Shown piece after piece: positions 35,232 through 46,698 of a stretch of DNA of 62,000 nt. Every line of letters starts with the position of its first letter. The stretch's first letter is position 1. This stretch comes from Adiantum capillus-veneris (taxonomy: Eukaryota; Streptophyta; Polypodiopsida; Polypodiales; Pteridaceae), in NCBI GenBank assembly GCA_014529385.2, contig CM043968.1, positions 5,345,001-5,407,000 of the forward strand, written 5' to 3'. The translations under genes and the position numbers were made by a program. The notes beneath the pieces are model-generated. The model saw only the letters and a program-made list of their open reading frames with translations. It had not been told where the DNA came from and did not search any database.

Positions 35232-36858
35232 TGTCATAAAATCTAATATCTAACCAACCCAAATGATTTTCTCATATTAAATTGATCACTTAATGTGGAA
35301 GAATAAACGGGAACAAGTGTTAAGATATAGATATGTGCTTATAGATCTATCTCAACACGGGGCCAATGGTAAAGGGGCCCAAATGGGAGATGGTCTATCA
35401 ACGAGCAAGGCTAACCAATGGAGCATAATACCTTAGGGTTAGCTTCATTGAAGACCTCCAATAATGTGTAAAAGTCCTTTGACCTTAGGTAAGCTAGGGC
35501 TGAGCTTGAAGTGGGAACCCGGCCCAAGCTCGAGGTGCTTGACCTGCTTGAGGTGCTTGTCGTGCTTGAGGTGCTTGTCCTGCTTGAGGTGCTTGATTAA
35601 GGTGCTTGAGGTGCTTGAGTTACTCCATGCTTGAGGTGCTTGACTTGCCGCTTGATTAAGGTGCTTGAGGTGCCTTGACATGCTTGCTTGAGATGCTTGT
35701 GGGAATACCCCCTAGTTCAAGTGCTTTGTCATGCTTGGTGAGTAAGGTGTTTGAACACCTAAAGTCAAAAGCATCCCTACAAGAGGGGGGGCGAGCCCTT
35801 TTCCTAGGGATTAGATAGAGAACACACACTCACACACACAAGGGAAGCCCCAACTTGAAGAGGCAGCAAGGACACATGTCAGGTCCCTACCCATGTTACC
35901 TTCATGTGTTTCTTGAATCCTATTGGCTAAGCTTCAAAGGGGTCCAGTGATAAATTACTTGAATTATCTAATTTTTTTTGCATTTATCAAGTCCTCTCTC
36001 TCAAAGGGGAAAGGGGGACACTTGTCCCAAGCCTACAACTAATGCTAGAAATGGCCCAAGCTTGTGATTGGCTAGGCTTGTCAAGAGCCAATGAGCTTCA
36101 ATTATGAGCTAGAAGGGGGGGTCGACCTAGCAATGAGGGGGCTTGCTTGAGGGGTATGCTCACCCACACACACTCACAAACACTCTCATTGTGTGCTATG
36201 CAAAGTGCAAGAGCTCCCTCTCCAAGAAAGTAGAGGTTGAGAGCCTACACCAACACTCTTGGCTATGGAGTGCAAATCCAACCAAGAGCCATGCTTCAAT
36301 GCTTAAGCTTGCCATCTCCTTATCCTTCATTACTATGCTATTATGTATGCTAGCAACAAGAGTATGATAAGTGAGGGACTAATTATTTCTCCTACGAAAT
36401 GTTTCTTCTTCCTCTTCCCTACCCTCATTCCCTGCTAGCTCTCTCCACCTTCGAAGGTGTTTGAGGTCTTGGGACTGAGGCTTGGGATAGTTAAAGCTTT
36501 CTTCAAGTTTAGGTTATGCTATGATGGTGATGCATGAAGCTTTCCATCTTCATTGCTTTATCTAGGTCACAAGGAACACAAAGAATGTATTGTAACAAGT
36601 CTCTCTTTATGGGAGAAATCATAATACAAATGCCCATTGGAGGGGGGACCGGCTCCACATAAATCCAGTCCTCAACTGTTGTCATGTTCTCAAAATTCTC
36701 TCTCTTGCAAAAAGCATTGTTCATGCCAAGTTAACTAATTTCTATGATTATGTTGCCATCTTCAAATATGTTCACCCGTTATGCTCACAAAGTTATTTCT
36801 CAAAAGTACTCTCATTAATTTCCGCTACTCTCAAGTTAAATAGGCCAATTCCATTACA
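35232..36858 (+). mobile_element. Gypsy 3' LTR
   Basis: It is preceded by the purine run AAGAGAGAGG. It carries the same minisatellite as the 5' LTR and an additional ~26 bp near 36785 that the 5' copy lacks. Confidence 0.93.
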
Positions 36859-37236
36859 TGTCGTATTGCCAATGGCTGGCCATTGTGTTGCCTATATGTT
36901 TGGGAGCGATTTACAAGCGCTAAAATTACCTCGTGCCCCGAAAAACAACACAATGGCGATCCGTTTGGCAATATGGCAAGCCATAAAGCTTGCCCATAAG
37001 GCATATGCATTGTGGGCGAGCTCTATGGCTTTCCATATTACCAACGGCTCACCATTGTGTTGTCTATATGTTTGCGAGCGGTTTCCAGGCCATAAAATCG
37101 CTTTGCAACTCTAAAAACAACATAATGGTTAGCCGTTTGCCAAATTGGCAAGCCATAGAGCTTGTCCACATTGCATATGCATTGTGGGCAAGCTGTATGG
37201 CTTGTTGTTTTGTTAAACACCTCACCATTGTGATGT
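36859..37236. repeat. Palindromic satellite, right array
   Basis: The second half of the monomer cut by the gypsy element is followed by two more monomers (centres near 37006 and 37183), again with GCATATGC at the hinge. Confidence 0.9.
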
Positions 37237-37640
37237 TTTTACGTTAAGTTAGGTTTAGGTTATAGGTTAGGTGAGATTATAGATTAGGTTAGAGCTATCG
37301 GCGGCATAATAGTCGAAAAAATATAAACAGACTTCGAGTACGACTCGTGTACTTCTAAAAACGTAAACAGACTTCAATTAGGTTAGGTTATAGGTTATAA
37401 GTTAAGTTACATTAAGTTAGGTTAGGTATAGGTTTTACGTTAAGTTAGATTATAGGTTAGGCATAACGATTATAGGTTAGGTTAGAGCTAGCGTCAAATT
37501 AATAGTAGAAAAAACACAATCGAAGTTCGAAGATGACTCATGTACTTATAAAAACGCAAACGGACTTCGGTTAGGTTAGGTTTAGGTTATAAGTTAGGTT
37601 ACATTAAGTTAAGTTAGGGTTATGTTATAGGTTAGGTTAG
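37237..37640. repeat. AGGTTA tract and interspersed ~180-bp units
   Basis: TTAGGTTATAGGTTA sequence alternates with units that read GAGCTAGCxTCAAATTAATAG and AAACAGACTTC. It mirrors the tract at 22277-22560. Confidence 0.8.
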
Positions 37641-37654
37641 ATTATAGATTAGGT

Positions 37655-38034
37655 TAGATCTAGCATCAAATTAATAGTGTAAAAAATGCAATCAGACTTC
37701 AAAAGTGCACACAGACTTCAAGAACCTTAATATATAGTCATTGACTAATAAAGACGAGATTATTACCCTGTGGTCCTGATCTCTGTGCACCTCTAGATCG
37801 AGGTGTGCGGGGATCGGGCCTGGCTAGAGAATGTGAGGTTGTTAGAGCTAGCAGAAAATAGTTGAAAAATGCAATCGGACTTCAAAAGTGCACACAGACT
37901 TCAAGAACTTTAATGTATAGTCATTGACCAATAAAGAAAAGATTATTACCCTGTGGTCCTACTCTCCGTGCACCTCTAGACAGAGGTGTGTGGGGATCAG
38001 ACCTGGCTAGAGAATGTGAGGTTGTTAAATCTTG
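37655..38034. repeat. Two ~184-bp tandem repeats
   Basis: Units start near 37680 and 37864 with AAAATGCAATCxGACTTC. Each contains AAAAGTGCACACAGACTTCA, TTATTACCCTGTGGTCCT and GTGCACCTCTAGA, and each ends GAGAATGTGAGGTTGTTA. Confidence 0.88.
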
Positions 38035-38108
38035 TCATGTACTTAGTAGCGTGTAGTTATAACAACTAGAGTGTTTTAATTATGTGTTGCATCATTGGTA
38101 GATAAAGT

Positions 38109-39100
38109 ATGGATGATAGGATGGCGTGTCCTTGTGCCATCCCGTTCTATCGACGGCATGATAGCAACGATGAGGAGGGCGAGCTGATGCAAAGTCTTGC
38201 ACGCATGCCGCTCTACACTGGTGCAAAAATCTCAATTCTCAATTGATCCAGAGATGCCTCGAATGTGGACTAATGAGGTCAAGGTCAAGGTGACAGGGGA
38301 CAAGCCGCAGGGACAAGTCAGTTCACACTAGAGCACATCGCGGTGGCACAGCACCTTTGGGGTGCAGGTCCCTCTAGAACTACTACAGCCGACCCTACGC
38401 TCGGGACTAGTGTGGTCCCTACACCGAGCGGCCCCACACCTCAGTCTAGTGTGTCCCCTACACCTAAGACTCGTGTGCTCCCTACACCACCGGGTGTAGG
38501 TGTCGTTCTGGAGGCGGTGGTTGCTGTGGTAACTGTTCTACCGATGCGTCCACACCACCGAGAGAGCGTCCACCACTCTCTTCAGTAGATAGTTCACCGA
38601 TGGGCACACCATGTACACCTTAGGGATCACACGAGCATGATCCTAGCAAGGTGTACAAGAGCAGGGATGGGGCTGTTGTGGTAGATAGGGTCAAAAAGGC
38701 CATGCGACAGAGGATTTGACAGCTCTATACGATTCAGTTTGGTCACTCTGTGATGGAGATTTGGGAAAACCTTGATGCTGAGAGAAAGAATTACATCGTG
38801 GACGCCATTCAGAGAGAGTATAGGACGGCAGAGGGGTATGCTCAAGTCTTGAACAACTGGATTTTGAGCGTGGCGAAGTCCACAATGTCACACCGTCGGT
38901 CAGAGGCAAGAGACATGTACAATGACGGCAGTCCCAAGCCGGCATGGTTGGACGCATAGGAATGGACGGGGATTACACGAGAGACACAAGACAATCCTGA
39001 TAGATTTCCGCAGCAGAGAGATGCAGCCAGAGCATGTTTGGAGTCTATTGGAGCGTCACATCTTGGGAGTGGAGGCTACGATACGCTTCGACATGAGTTT
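38109..39100 (+). pseudogene. Remnant CACTA-type transposase genes
   Basis: The ATG at 38109 opens 45 codons (MDDRMACPCAIPFYRRHDSN...) ending LARMPLYTGAKISILN and TGA. The PLYxG.kiS phrase resembles the start of TNP2-type CACTA proteins. A second stretch (38343-39100), with TAG/TGA breaks and a frame change, encodes a Pro/Thr-rich lead. It then reads MEIWENLDAERKNYIVDAIQ and MSHRRSEARDMYNDGSPKPA to a GT donor at 39101, in the style of the Ptta/En/Spm (Transposase_24) protein. The match is by pattern only, but its place between CACTA termini supports it. Confidence 0.45.
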
Positions 39101-39339
39101 GTAAGTATTATACATATGCTTTAAATTATTGATAATATATATGTTATTTGAAGATTTATCTAATGATAAATCATAATTTTGCAAGAAGTTGCCGTGAAGC
39201 GCCTTTCAACATGCCAAGAGGAGAAGTATGGGTACAAGCATGGACTTGTGGCCCTTTTGACCTAGTTGCAGGAGGAGGGAGGGGACGTCGATTGGGAGGC
39301 ATTACCATGAGGGTCTTCTCACTGAGTGATTGTTTGCAT

Positions 39340-39620
39340 ATGTACAATTTTGTAGTGCTTATGTTTATCATTTATGGTTATGTTTATGGTATGGCACATA
39401 TGTTATGGTTAAGGTTTGACAGTCAACTTAAGATTATGGTTTTGCTATGATGGTATGACAATCATCTTATGGTTATGGTTTTGCAATGATGGCATGACAA
39501 TCGGGTGATGGTTATGGGTTTTCTATGATGGTATGGTTGTTATGGTTATGGTAATGGTAATGGTTATGGTATGGAAAACAGGTTATGTTTATGGTTTTAT
39601 AGTTTTCGACTCATGTTTTA
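39340..39620. repeat. ATGGTT-rich minisatellite
   Basis: Irregular TTATGGTTATGGTTTTGC and TATGATGGTATGACAATC repeats. There is no gene in 39101-39790. Confidence 0.75.
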
Positions 39621-39789
39621 ATTATGTTAACAAGTTATGTTATTCTTACAATTTTGCTAATTGCCATACACTCTCTCTTTAGCATCAGCTTGTAGGTGGA
39701 GTGCGGTTGCTTGTGCACTCTTCCTTTGGGCAGAGAGGGTTGTTTTCTTTTGCTGCAGTATATGCAACATTACTTCCCAGACTTCTCTG

Positions 39790-40075
39790 CCCAAATTTCT
39801 TTTTGCAGGTTTTGGTCGTCGGTACAGGTGACAGTATCAACGTCGGCAGGGGCATCGGTATGAGCATCGAAATTCACTATACAAATATCGGTGCATATTA
39901 TGTTGCATATTTCGACACGTATTTGAAGGTTTATTCCGACGTCCGCTATACCGATGGTCACATCGACGCTACGATAACGGTGTCTCTTTCGAGGCCTATT
40001 TCAGCGCTTTTTAGTTTAATAAGTAACTTCATTTTGTCGGTACCTGCGCCGATTTCTGCGCGACGTCTTGTAGTG
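39790..40075. repeat. CACTA right subterminal repeats
   Basis: Many short GTCGGTA, TCGGTAT, CGACG and TTCGACAC words in both orientations crowd the last ~285 bp, matching the word set next to the left terminus. Confidence 0.7.
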
Positions 40076-40078
40076 CGC

Positions 40079-41306
40079 ACGTCAACGGTCACCCCCGCTG
40101 GACGCTGGTCAAACCGCCCCACGCTGAGCTACCAGGTGGCCAGGTAATTCTTTTTTGTTGTTTCTTAGTCTATTTAAATAAGTACAGTTTTAAAAATACA
40201 CTTTTACAAATCACAAGAAAAATTAAAGAAAACCAAAAATCATAAAATAAAAAGAAAAAAAAGTCGTACGAAATTATCAAAAAATAGAAAAACTCACCAA
40301 AAAACCTCATAAAAAATTGAAAAAACTCACAGATAAATCATAAAAATTATAAAAATTTCATAAAAACTTACAAAAAAAATTATAAAAAATTCTCAAAAAA
40401 TTCAAAATAAATCGTAAAATTCATAAACACTCATAAAATTTCATAAAACTTACAAAAATTCTAGGAAAATTACTAAATTCTTAGAATAATCCTAAAAAAA
40501 TCAAAACTTTTCCAAAAAAATCATAGAAGTACAAAAAAATCAAAAAAATCAAAATTTTATAAAAAAATAATAAAAATAAAAGGAGGAGTCAAAAAAAGAA
40601 AAAGAAAAGGGGGATGAAAAAACAAACAAAAATCAGAAGCCAAAAAGCAAGGCCGGTGAAGAGCACCACAAAGCGAGCAATCATCGAGAAGAGCAGCCAA
40701 GAAAGAAACGAGTTGAGCAAATCACAAAAAAGCGAGAAACAACAGAAAAACAGCCAAAAAAAGCTAAAAAACAGCCAGATCAAAGCAGTGTGCGGCAGGA
40801 CAAATTTCTAAATTTGTCAAAATCAAGCCGAAAATCGACAAATTAGAATTGTAAAACTCATCGAGGCTCAAAATTTTGAGCTAGATTTTGGGAAGATCTT
40901 TGGGAACAAGACTTAATGTTTTTGGCCAAGAACATTACTGTTTTAGCCCAATTTTGGACAGTGTTCCCACAATTCAAACAAAGGACGCCAAGGACTAGAA
41001 GTCATTGTGCAAACCGAAACAGGTAAGTAAAAGTAATTACACTACAAATTAGCTTCCGATTGGATGAACAGGGACACAAATAACGATGGATTGCAGATTA
41101 GGCTGTTCGAGCCCAGATTTTATCATTTTAAAGCCTGCAATCAATTTTGACACTATCGAGCTAAAGTTAATCAACTCTTGTGAGTCTAAGAATAGTCAAC
41201 TGCAAAAGTGGTTTGTCTAAAGCACTTTAATCAAAACCAGGCAGCATAAATTCTGCTAATCGATACCAAAATCTTCTAGGAGACAATTTTTATAGATCAA
41301 GCTGAC
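40079..41306 (+). other. Leader of the split retroelement, right part
   Basis: It continues the GC-rich sequence broken by the CACTA insertion, then a 400-bp A-rich tract (40190-40600) of AAAATCATAAAA-type sequence, then AG-rich DNA. The 65-codon Lys/Ser frame at 40614-40811 lies in this biased sequence and is not taken as a gene. Confidence 0.4.
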
Positions 41307-43620
41307 ATGGACTCAAGTCGAGCCGAGAATTCAAGTACAGCAGAGCAAACCAATAGCAGTGGCAACATATGCACAACTGCAACAGAGCAATTTTTACAGC
41401 TATATGGCTACAATGGAGATAAGGTCTTATATGCAGATTAAAAAGGCCATAGATATTTAATGAGCAATAAAAGAAACACAAGAGCCAAGATCCTATTGAT
41501 CATAGTAAAGCTAGATCTAGAGAACTCCCAAATGTTCATAGACTTCAATGGAGCCAGGTATTGCAAGCTCAAAGATGAAGTGCAGATAGAAGTTCAGAAA
41601 GTGAACTTAAGTGTTTATCCAGAAATCTGCACAAGCCAACAAAACATACAGTTGGTGCATATACAATCAAGGTCATTGTACATGGATTATAGTGGTGAGA
41701 TCTATAGCCGAGAGCCAAAATTGCAAGATCCAACAGATCAACCAATAGAAGCCAGTCTAATTGGAGAACCAAGCCAGAGACGATACAAAGATCAAGATGG
41801 AGCATTCCATAGCCTAATGCTCAGTGTTCTAAAAGAAGAAGCCGATAACTTGGCAAACATAGAAGTAGAAACTCCTCAGCAAGAGCTTGATATGATAGAA
41901 CCAAATGAAATACCACCAGTCATGGCATATTGCTCAGATTGTGGACAAAAAGGTGGACATTTTTTTGAAGATTGTCCAAGAAATCCAGACAACAAGGACA
42001 CATCAACTGCCAAGCAAGGTACATAGCAAATTGGAAATACGAATCTCGATGTAAGTGCATCTAACTCGTCACTTTTAATGCATTCAGATGATTTTGCATT
42101 ACCATTAAAAGCACCAATAAAAGCACTGCAAGTTCAAAATCAACATAAAGATGCACAGACACGCGAAAAGCTTAAAATTGATCCTTTGAACAACAAATTC
42201 CTACATGAATTTGGTCAAGGTGCCCAGATATCACCAAAGGTTGAAAAGAGTGTTAGGTTTGCAAATGATTTTGCATCCACTGTCACAAGTGTGCAATTAT
42301 TCACGAGTCTAAAGGACACATCAAACAGAACGATGTTAGCTTTGTATGGCACCCATAATTCATATGCACACTATGTAGACCAAAAAGAAAAACTGTACAA
42401 AAAGGATCAACCAATGTTTGAACGGCCCACATACCAGCTCATAGAAGTGCACCTAGTGATAGATCAGAAAGGATGGTTCATTTCAGAGGAAAGAATCTAT
42501 TATAGCCCATCCTCTCTAGAGTTGAAGGACATTACCCTAGCGAACCCAAAAATTTGTTCAACGCCAAACTCTCCTCCATCGAAAATCAAGCTTTGACGTT
42601 GTAACCAAACAAGCATATACTTTGACCAAAACTGTTGTAGATATAGACGAGAGTCTAGCATCTATGATTCCTTGGGTCTTGAAACCACAGAAGCTCATAT
42701 CATAGGAGACCCATGGGATAGACAATATCAGGGCAAAGATAATGCTATCTATAGCTTAACTTGGGGAATAATTTGTCATGTTTCACGAGATATATAGAAA
42801 ACTATGCAGAAGGTTTACAAATGCTAAACATCAACAATGCTGCCCAAAGTGTACCTTCACAGTCCCAAAAGGTGAGACTAAATCAGAGCGAAACAATTTT
42901 GAACCCTTACAATGAATCAGGCTATAGTGATCACCCTAGGAAGGGGGGAGCTACAAATCCATCAAGCTTAGCTTATGTGCGAGGAACCACAATATCAGTT
43001 AGAAGCCCTAGAGCTTCTAACCAACAAACTCCTTCAAAGCAAAAACCATTGAGAGATCATATGGTTGCTAGAAGTCTCCAATCAACCAAGATTCCATCAG
43101 AGTCTACAGACAAATGGCTCTATGAAGATTATCAAAGACAAAAGTTTTAGTTAACCTCCACAAGTCAAAGTCAAAAGCTGACAAATCCAATAGTGTTCAA
43201 ACAGTTACATGTGATGAAGCTCACATGTGCATATCTAGATGCAAATGGAAATGAATACTAACAAGTTCATGATCTTGTACAAACCTCTATGGATGGTACA
43301 ATTGAAGTCAAAGACTATCTGAAGATGATGCAAAGCCTCAAGCTGCCAGAACAGCTGACAAAAAAGTCAAAGTCAATAGAAGATAAAGTTCAAAAAGCTA
43401 ACAAAGGTCACCAACAAAATCTCCACAGAAGAGATAGATTCTGCTAGAAAGTACAGTGGATCTATTAAGATCAAGGGTTACTCATATGCAGGAAAATAAT
43501 GCGCATCAGTTGTAAACAAAAAGTGCAATACTACAGTCAATGGAGTCAACATCAATGGAAGTAGATGATCAAGACAAAGCCAATGTAGAAAAAGTTTAAC
43601 CCACGGACACCTCCACCACA
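41307..43620 (+). pseudogene. Gag-like protein with zinc knuckle and repeated Y-x-D-x2-G-x2-Y modules
   Basis: The ATG at 41307 (MDSSRAENSSTAEQTNSSGN) opens a long frame broken by TAA 41439-41441, TAG 42024-42026 and TGA 42594-42596, then a frame change near 42760. A CX2CX5HX4C knuckle (CSDCGQKGGHFFEDC) lies near 41935-41980. Through the protein recur nine-residue modules: YADxKGHRY, FIDFNGARY, YMDYSGEIY, YKDQDGAFH, YVDQKEKLY, YQGKDNAIY and YLDANGNEY. The first module spans the TAA codon. The knuckle and the retropepsin-like region at 56.1 kb point to a retroelement gag. I know no family with these modules. The coding stretch is cut at 43640 by the 11.7-kb element. Confidence 0.55.
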
Positions 43621-43639
43621 AAAGCACTCAATACAGAGA

Positions 43640-43674
43640 CATTAGGAAATTTTGGAGGTCATTTGGAGGGCCTT
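43640..43674 (+). repeat. Left terminal inverted repeat
   Basis: It pairs with 55286-55320 over 35 bp with a single mismatch (G versus A at the 17th base). Confidence 0.88.
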
Positions 43675-43984
43675 CTAAGAAAAATAGAATTTTGAATTTC
43701 TCTCGCTAGAAAATAGGTGTGGTAAAAGCAATTGTAAACTTGGAATAACCATTCAAAAAGTGTACTTACAAGTAGATTCTTGCCACAACGTCATAATGGC
43801 TGTGATGATTGAAGAATAGATCATTTTCAATTGCATTTAATGAACATTTTAGGATTGGATGGAGTTTCTTGTACGTGGAATGTATGACTAAAGGAAAAAA
43901 GACGTATCCTTCAAAACCTGCTCTCTCCTTACTCTCTCACTGTTTGTGCGCTGAACTCAAAGAAATCCTCCCTTTCTTGCACTG

Positions 43985-46110
43985 TTGCAATACATGGCTT
44001 CTTCTTTCACCCCCACAAATGTCCTCCTTAAAAGACCCCTCTATCATCTACACATTGACCTGGATCTCCAATATACACCACTGTGTAAGCGAGACAAAAC
44101 TAATTTCAAAGTGACACCGATCATAACAGAGAGACTCAGAGTAGAGGGAGCAAAAAACTTAGATATTTTGACAAAAGGCTCACTCTATCCATTGAATCCC
44201 ATGACCAATGCTTTCCCTATATTTGCAAATCCCACTAACTTATTGACCTTTGCAGGTAATGGAGAGAATGGATTGCTTGGCTACTGTAAAGCTATAAATA
44301 GCCAATCAAAAACTTATAAAGACATGGTGAAGCACCAAGCAGGTGAGATTTAGAGAATTTCTAACTTGCATTATGAGGACCAAAATACTGTAATGCTATG
44401 CACACAAGAATCACAGGTCTTGCTAACAAAGGTATGGACATTACAAAACAAAGGGACAAAGTTAGGCGCTTGTGTGCGAAAGAAGAAACTGCGAAATCTT
44501 GAAACGTTGAAGGTAGGCTCTAGTGGCCTTAAGAAAAGAATCCAAGCATTGAGGTGAGCATTGTAAACAGTCTAATTAATTTAAACTAATCTAAGTTTTT
44601 TCTTATGTTAGTTATGCTTTCTTTGTAGAGATTCTATCTATCTAGACAAAGAAAACATAGACCCGAAGGCGAATGTAGGAAAGCAGTTAAAGCCATTGAT
44701 AACTAGTGGTCTTGCAAAGGATATAATGCATGACAAAAAGTTTAAGGTTCTGCAACGGGATGTCGTTGACATATTCATTTCAAAGAATGCAGTGTCTGCC
44801 AAGCAAATACAGGGTACATTAGACTCCCTTGGCATTAGTAAAAGAGGTTACTCAGCTGTTCAACAATCTAGCTCTTCAAGACTCCAGCTCAATAATGAAT
44901 AGATTGATTTCATTGGATGTCCATTTCATATTCAAGATATTTATAGCTTACAGGGAACCACTGTCACTTATGATGAGTACACCAATATCTTCATGGACCT
45001 GACTTTGTTGCAAACTAGAATGGTAGAGTTCTACAATATCATATTTGAAGAGACATGTGATGGACCCAAAGTGGTGGAGAAAGGCTGCTACTCGTCACAA
45101 TCAAGACTCTAATTTTTGACCAATTCTGGATATACCACTTGCTAATGTCCATATTTGTACAATGCATGGTATTTGTCGAATTGTAGAGAAGTTGGTATAT
45201 CTGTACATTGGGTTTTCTTGGAAAATCAAAAAGTCAGCTGAACGTCAGGTCGCTCTAGAGGCTTTGGAACTAGTTTTGTCAGATATTGATCTACATGGGG
45301 CAATGTGAAAATCCAACGGGATGAAAAAAGGTCGACCAATGAGAAAGATGTACTTTGAAAACTATCCATAGGTGGGGTCAAGGCATGCCGTTCTCTATCT
45401 AAACCTCAAGATATGAAACATGTGAAGCTAACAGAGCGAGAGAGAGTATATCACTCTACCTACATTAGCAAAGTTGAGTATATGCACTAGAAAAAACTTC
45501 ATTTAGCATTGAAAGACCAAGAGCCAATAACTCGCAATACAAAGGGTGATGTGTGGCGTTCCATTGACACGTTATTTTAAATGTGTGAGAATGATGATTG
45601 GCTGCAAGATGATCTCAGCAAGTTTAAACAAAACCTTCAACTACTGAAAAATCCTTCAAGGCAGCATGGAATGACACTCAAATCACTCATTACATGGTAA
45701 ATTCAAAGCACCTCAGATAGTCAAAGTACTAACTTTGTGTTTAAATTTCTAAATAAAATTCTTGTTTTGCAGCACATTATTTTTAATCATTTTCCATACT
45801 TCATCCAAAAGTATAGGAATCCAGGTATATGGAACACCCAGGGCTTGGAGAAGTCTCATTACATGGCTACAAATGTCTATTTCAGACACACATAGCATGA
45901 AGGCTCTCAAAATAAGGCAAACAATCTAAAGGAGTTATTTCATTGGTTTTATCGCAGAATCATTCATTGCATGCAACAAAAGCAAGTATTGGCCTCTTCA
46001 GCAACCGTACAGGGAATCAAAGATTTGCAACTTCAAAAAAGAAAATGAGCAAACACATTCAACAACTCAAGTGCTCTTGAAATTCAAATGAGGTGGAGGG
46101 AGACAATGTA
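43985..46110 (+). pseudogene. Gene A: transposase-like protein, several exons
   Basis: Exon 43985-44553 ends at GAG|GTGAGC, and a 75-nt intron leads to the exon at 44629. The join LR|DSIYLDKENIDP is in frame. Further coding reads SKNAVSAKQIQGTLDSLGIS. Then, in another frame, comes LANVHICTMHGICRIVEKLV (45139-45198), a His-rich helix like the LHxxLRLxEK region of several DDE transposases. After an acceptor near 45774 comes NHFPYFIQKYRNPGIWNTQG with LEKSHYMATNVYFRHT, resembling the C-terminal H...QGLEK block of the same group. Stops break it at several points (TAG 44351-44353, TAG 44900-44902). The assignment to a transposase is by motif memory, not a search. Confidence 0.5.
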
Positions 46111-46199
46111 ATATGCCAATCATTGATGGAACAAGAGAATTAGAGTTTAGATGATCAGATGTACCACAAATGCTTGTAGAATTAAATTCAATATGTGCC

Positions 46200-46648
46200 A
46201 CAACTATTTCAAACTTTTGATGATTTGCAAATATCATTTGGAACCTTGCCCTTGTGTCTGATCATTAAATGTTTGCCATACTCTAAGAGTTCAGTAGGGT
46301 TTTCTTTCCCTAAAGATAATACCATTGTTGTGTATGTGTAGTAATATGTTGCATGGCCCCCAGTATATCCTGGCAAGTAACCAAAACATTCTCTCCCTAA
46401 AACCTTGTCAACGAGGATAACTTTGTCAGCATTTTGTGGCAGCATTGGACCACCTAAGAATGAAGATAATGTCTTGAAAGCATAGGTTGCAGTATTCCCC
46501 TCTTGTGACATTCCGTTGTGGAACATTAGGATGGGTGCCTCACAAACTAGGAAGATATTCTCCTAGAGCTGCATCCCTACCACGGAACTATCTTCGACGA
46601 CGACGAAGAAAGTTGTCCTTTTCATAAATCCATGACTGCAAACAAAAG

Positions 46649-46698
<50 letters not shown>

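Larger units (their letters stand above)
28341..36858 (+). mobile_element. Ty3/gypsy retrotransposon, complete but decayed
   Basis: The element is 8518 bp. LTRs are 28341-29941 (1601 bp) and 35232-36858 (1627 bp), both TGTCATAAAATC...CCATTACA. Flanks TCTCG / TGTCG are a likely 5-bp target duplication with one change. The order gag - protease - RT - RNase H - integrase - chromodomain-like tail defines Ty3/gypsy of chromovirus type. It interrupts one palindrome of the satellite. Confidence 0.96.
21576..40075. mobile_element. CACTA (En/Spm) element, 18.5 kb with nested insertions
   Basis: The left end is CACTACAAGA (21576-21585) and the right end TCTTGTAGTG (40066-40075), exact 10-bp inverted termini of the CACTA superfamily. 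The bases flanking both ends are CGC (21573-21575 and 40076-40078), a 3-bp target duplication, which is the size CACTA elements make. Subterminal DNA at both ends is GC-richer and studded with short CCGAC/GTCGG motifs, as in other CACTA elements. Only scraps of its own genes remain (38109-39100). Most of the length is a copia element, a gypsy element and a palindromic satellite. Without the two retrotransposons it is about 4.8 kb, so it was probably non-autonomous. Confidence 0.85.

Noticed and set aside
40614-40811. Lys/Ser-rich 65-codon frame as a gene
   Set aside because: It lies in an A/AG-rich leader; composition alone explains the frame.
43640-43674. 9-bp target duplication typical of Mutator-like elements at the 35-bp termini
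   Set aside because: The nine bases outside each terminus do not match; only the palindromic CATTA/TAATG edge is shared.
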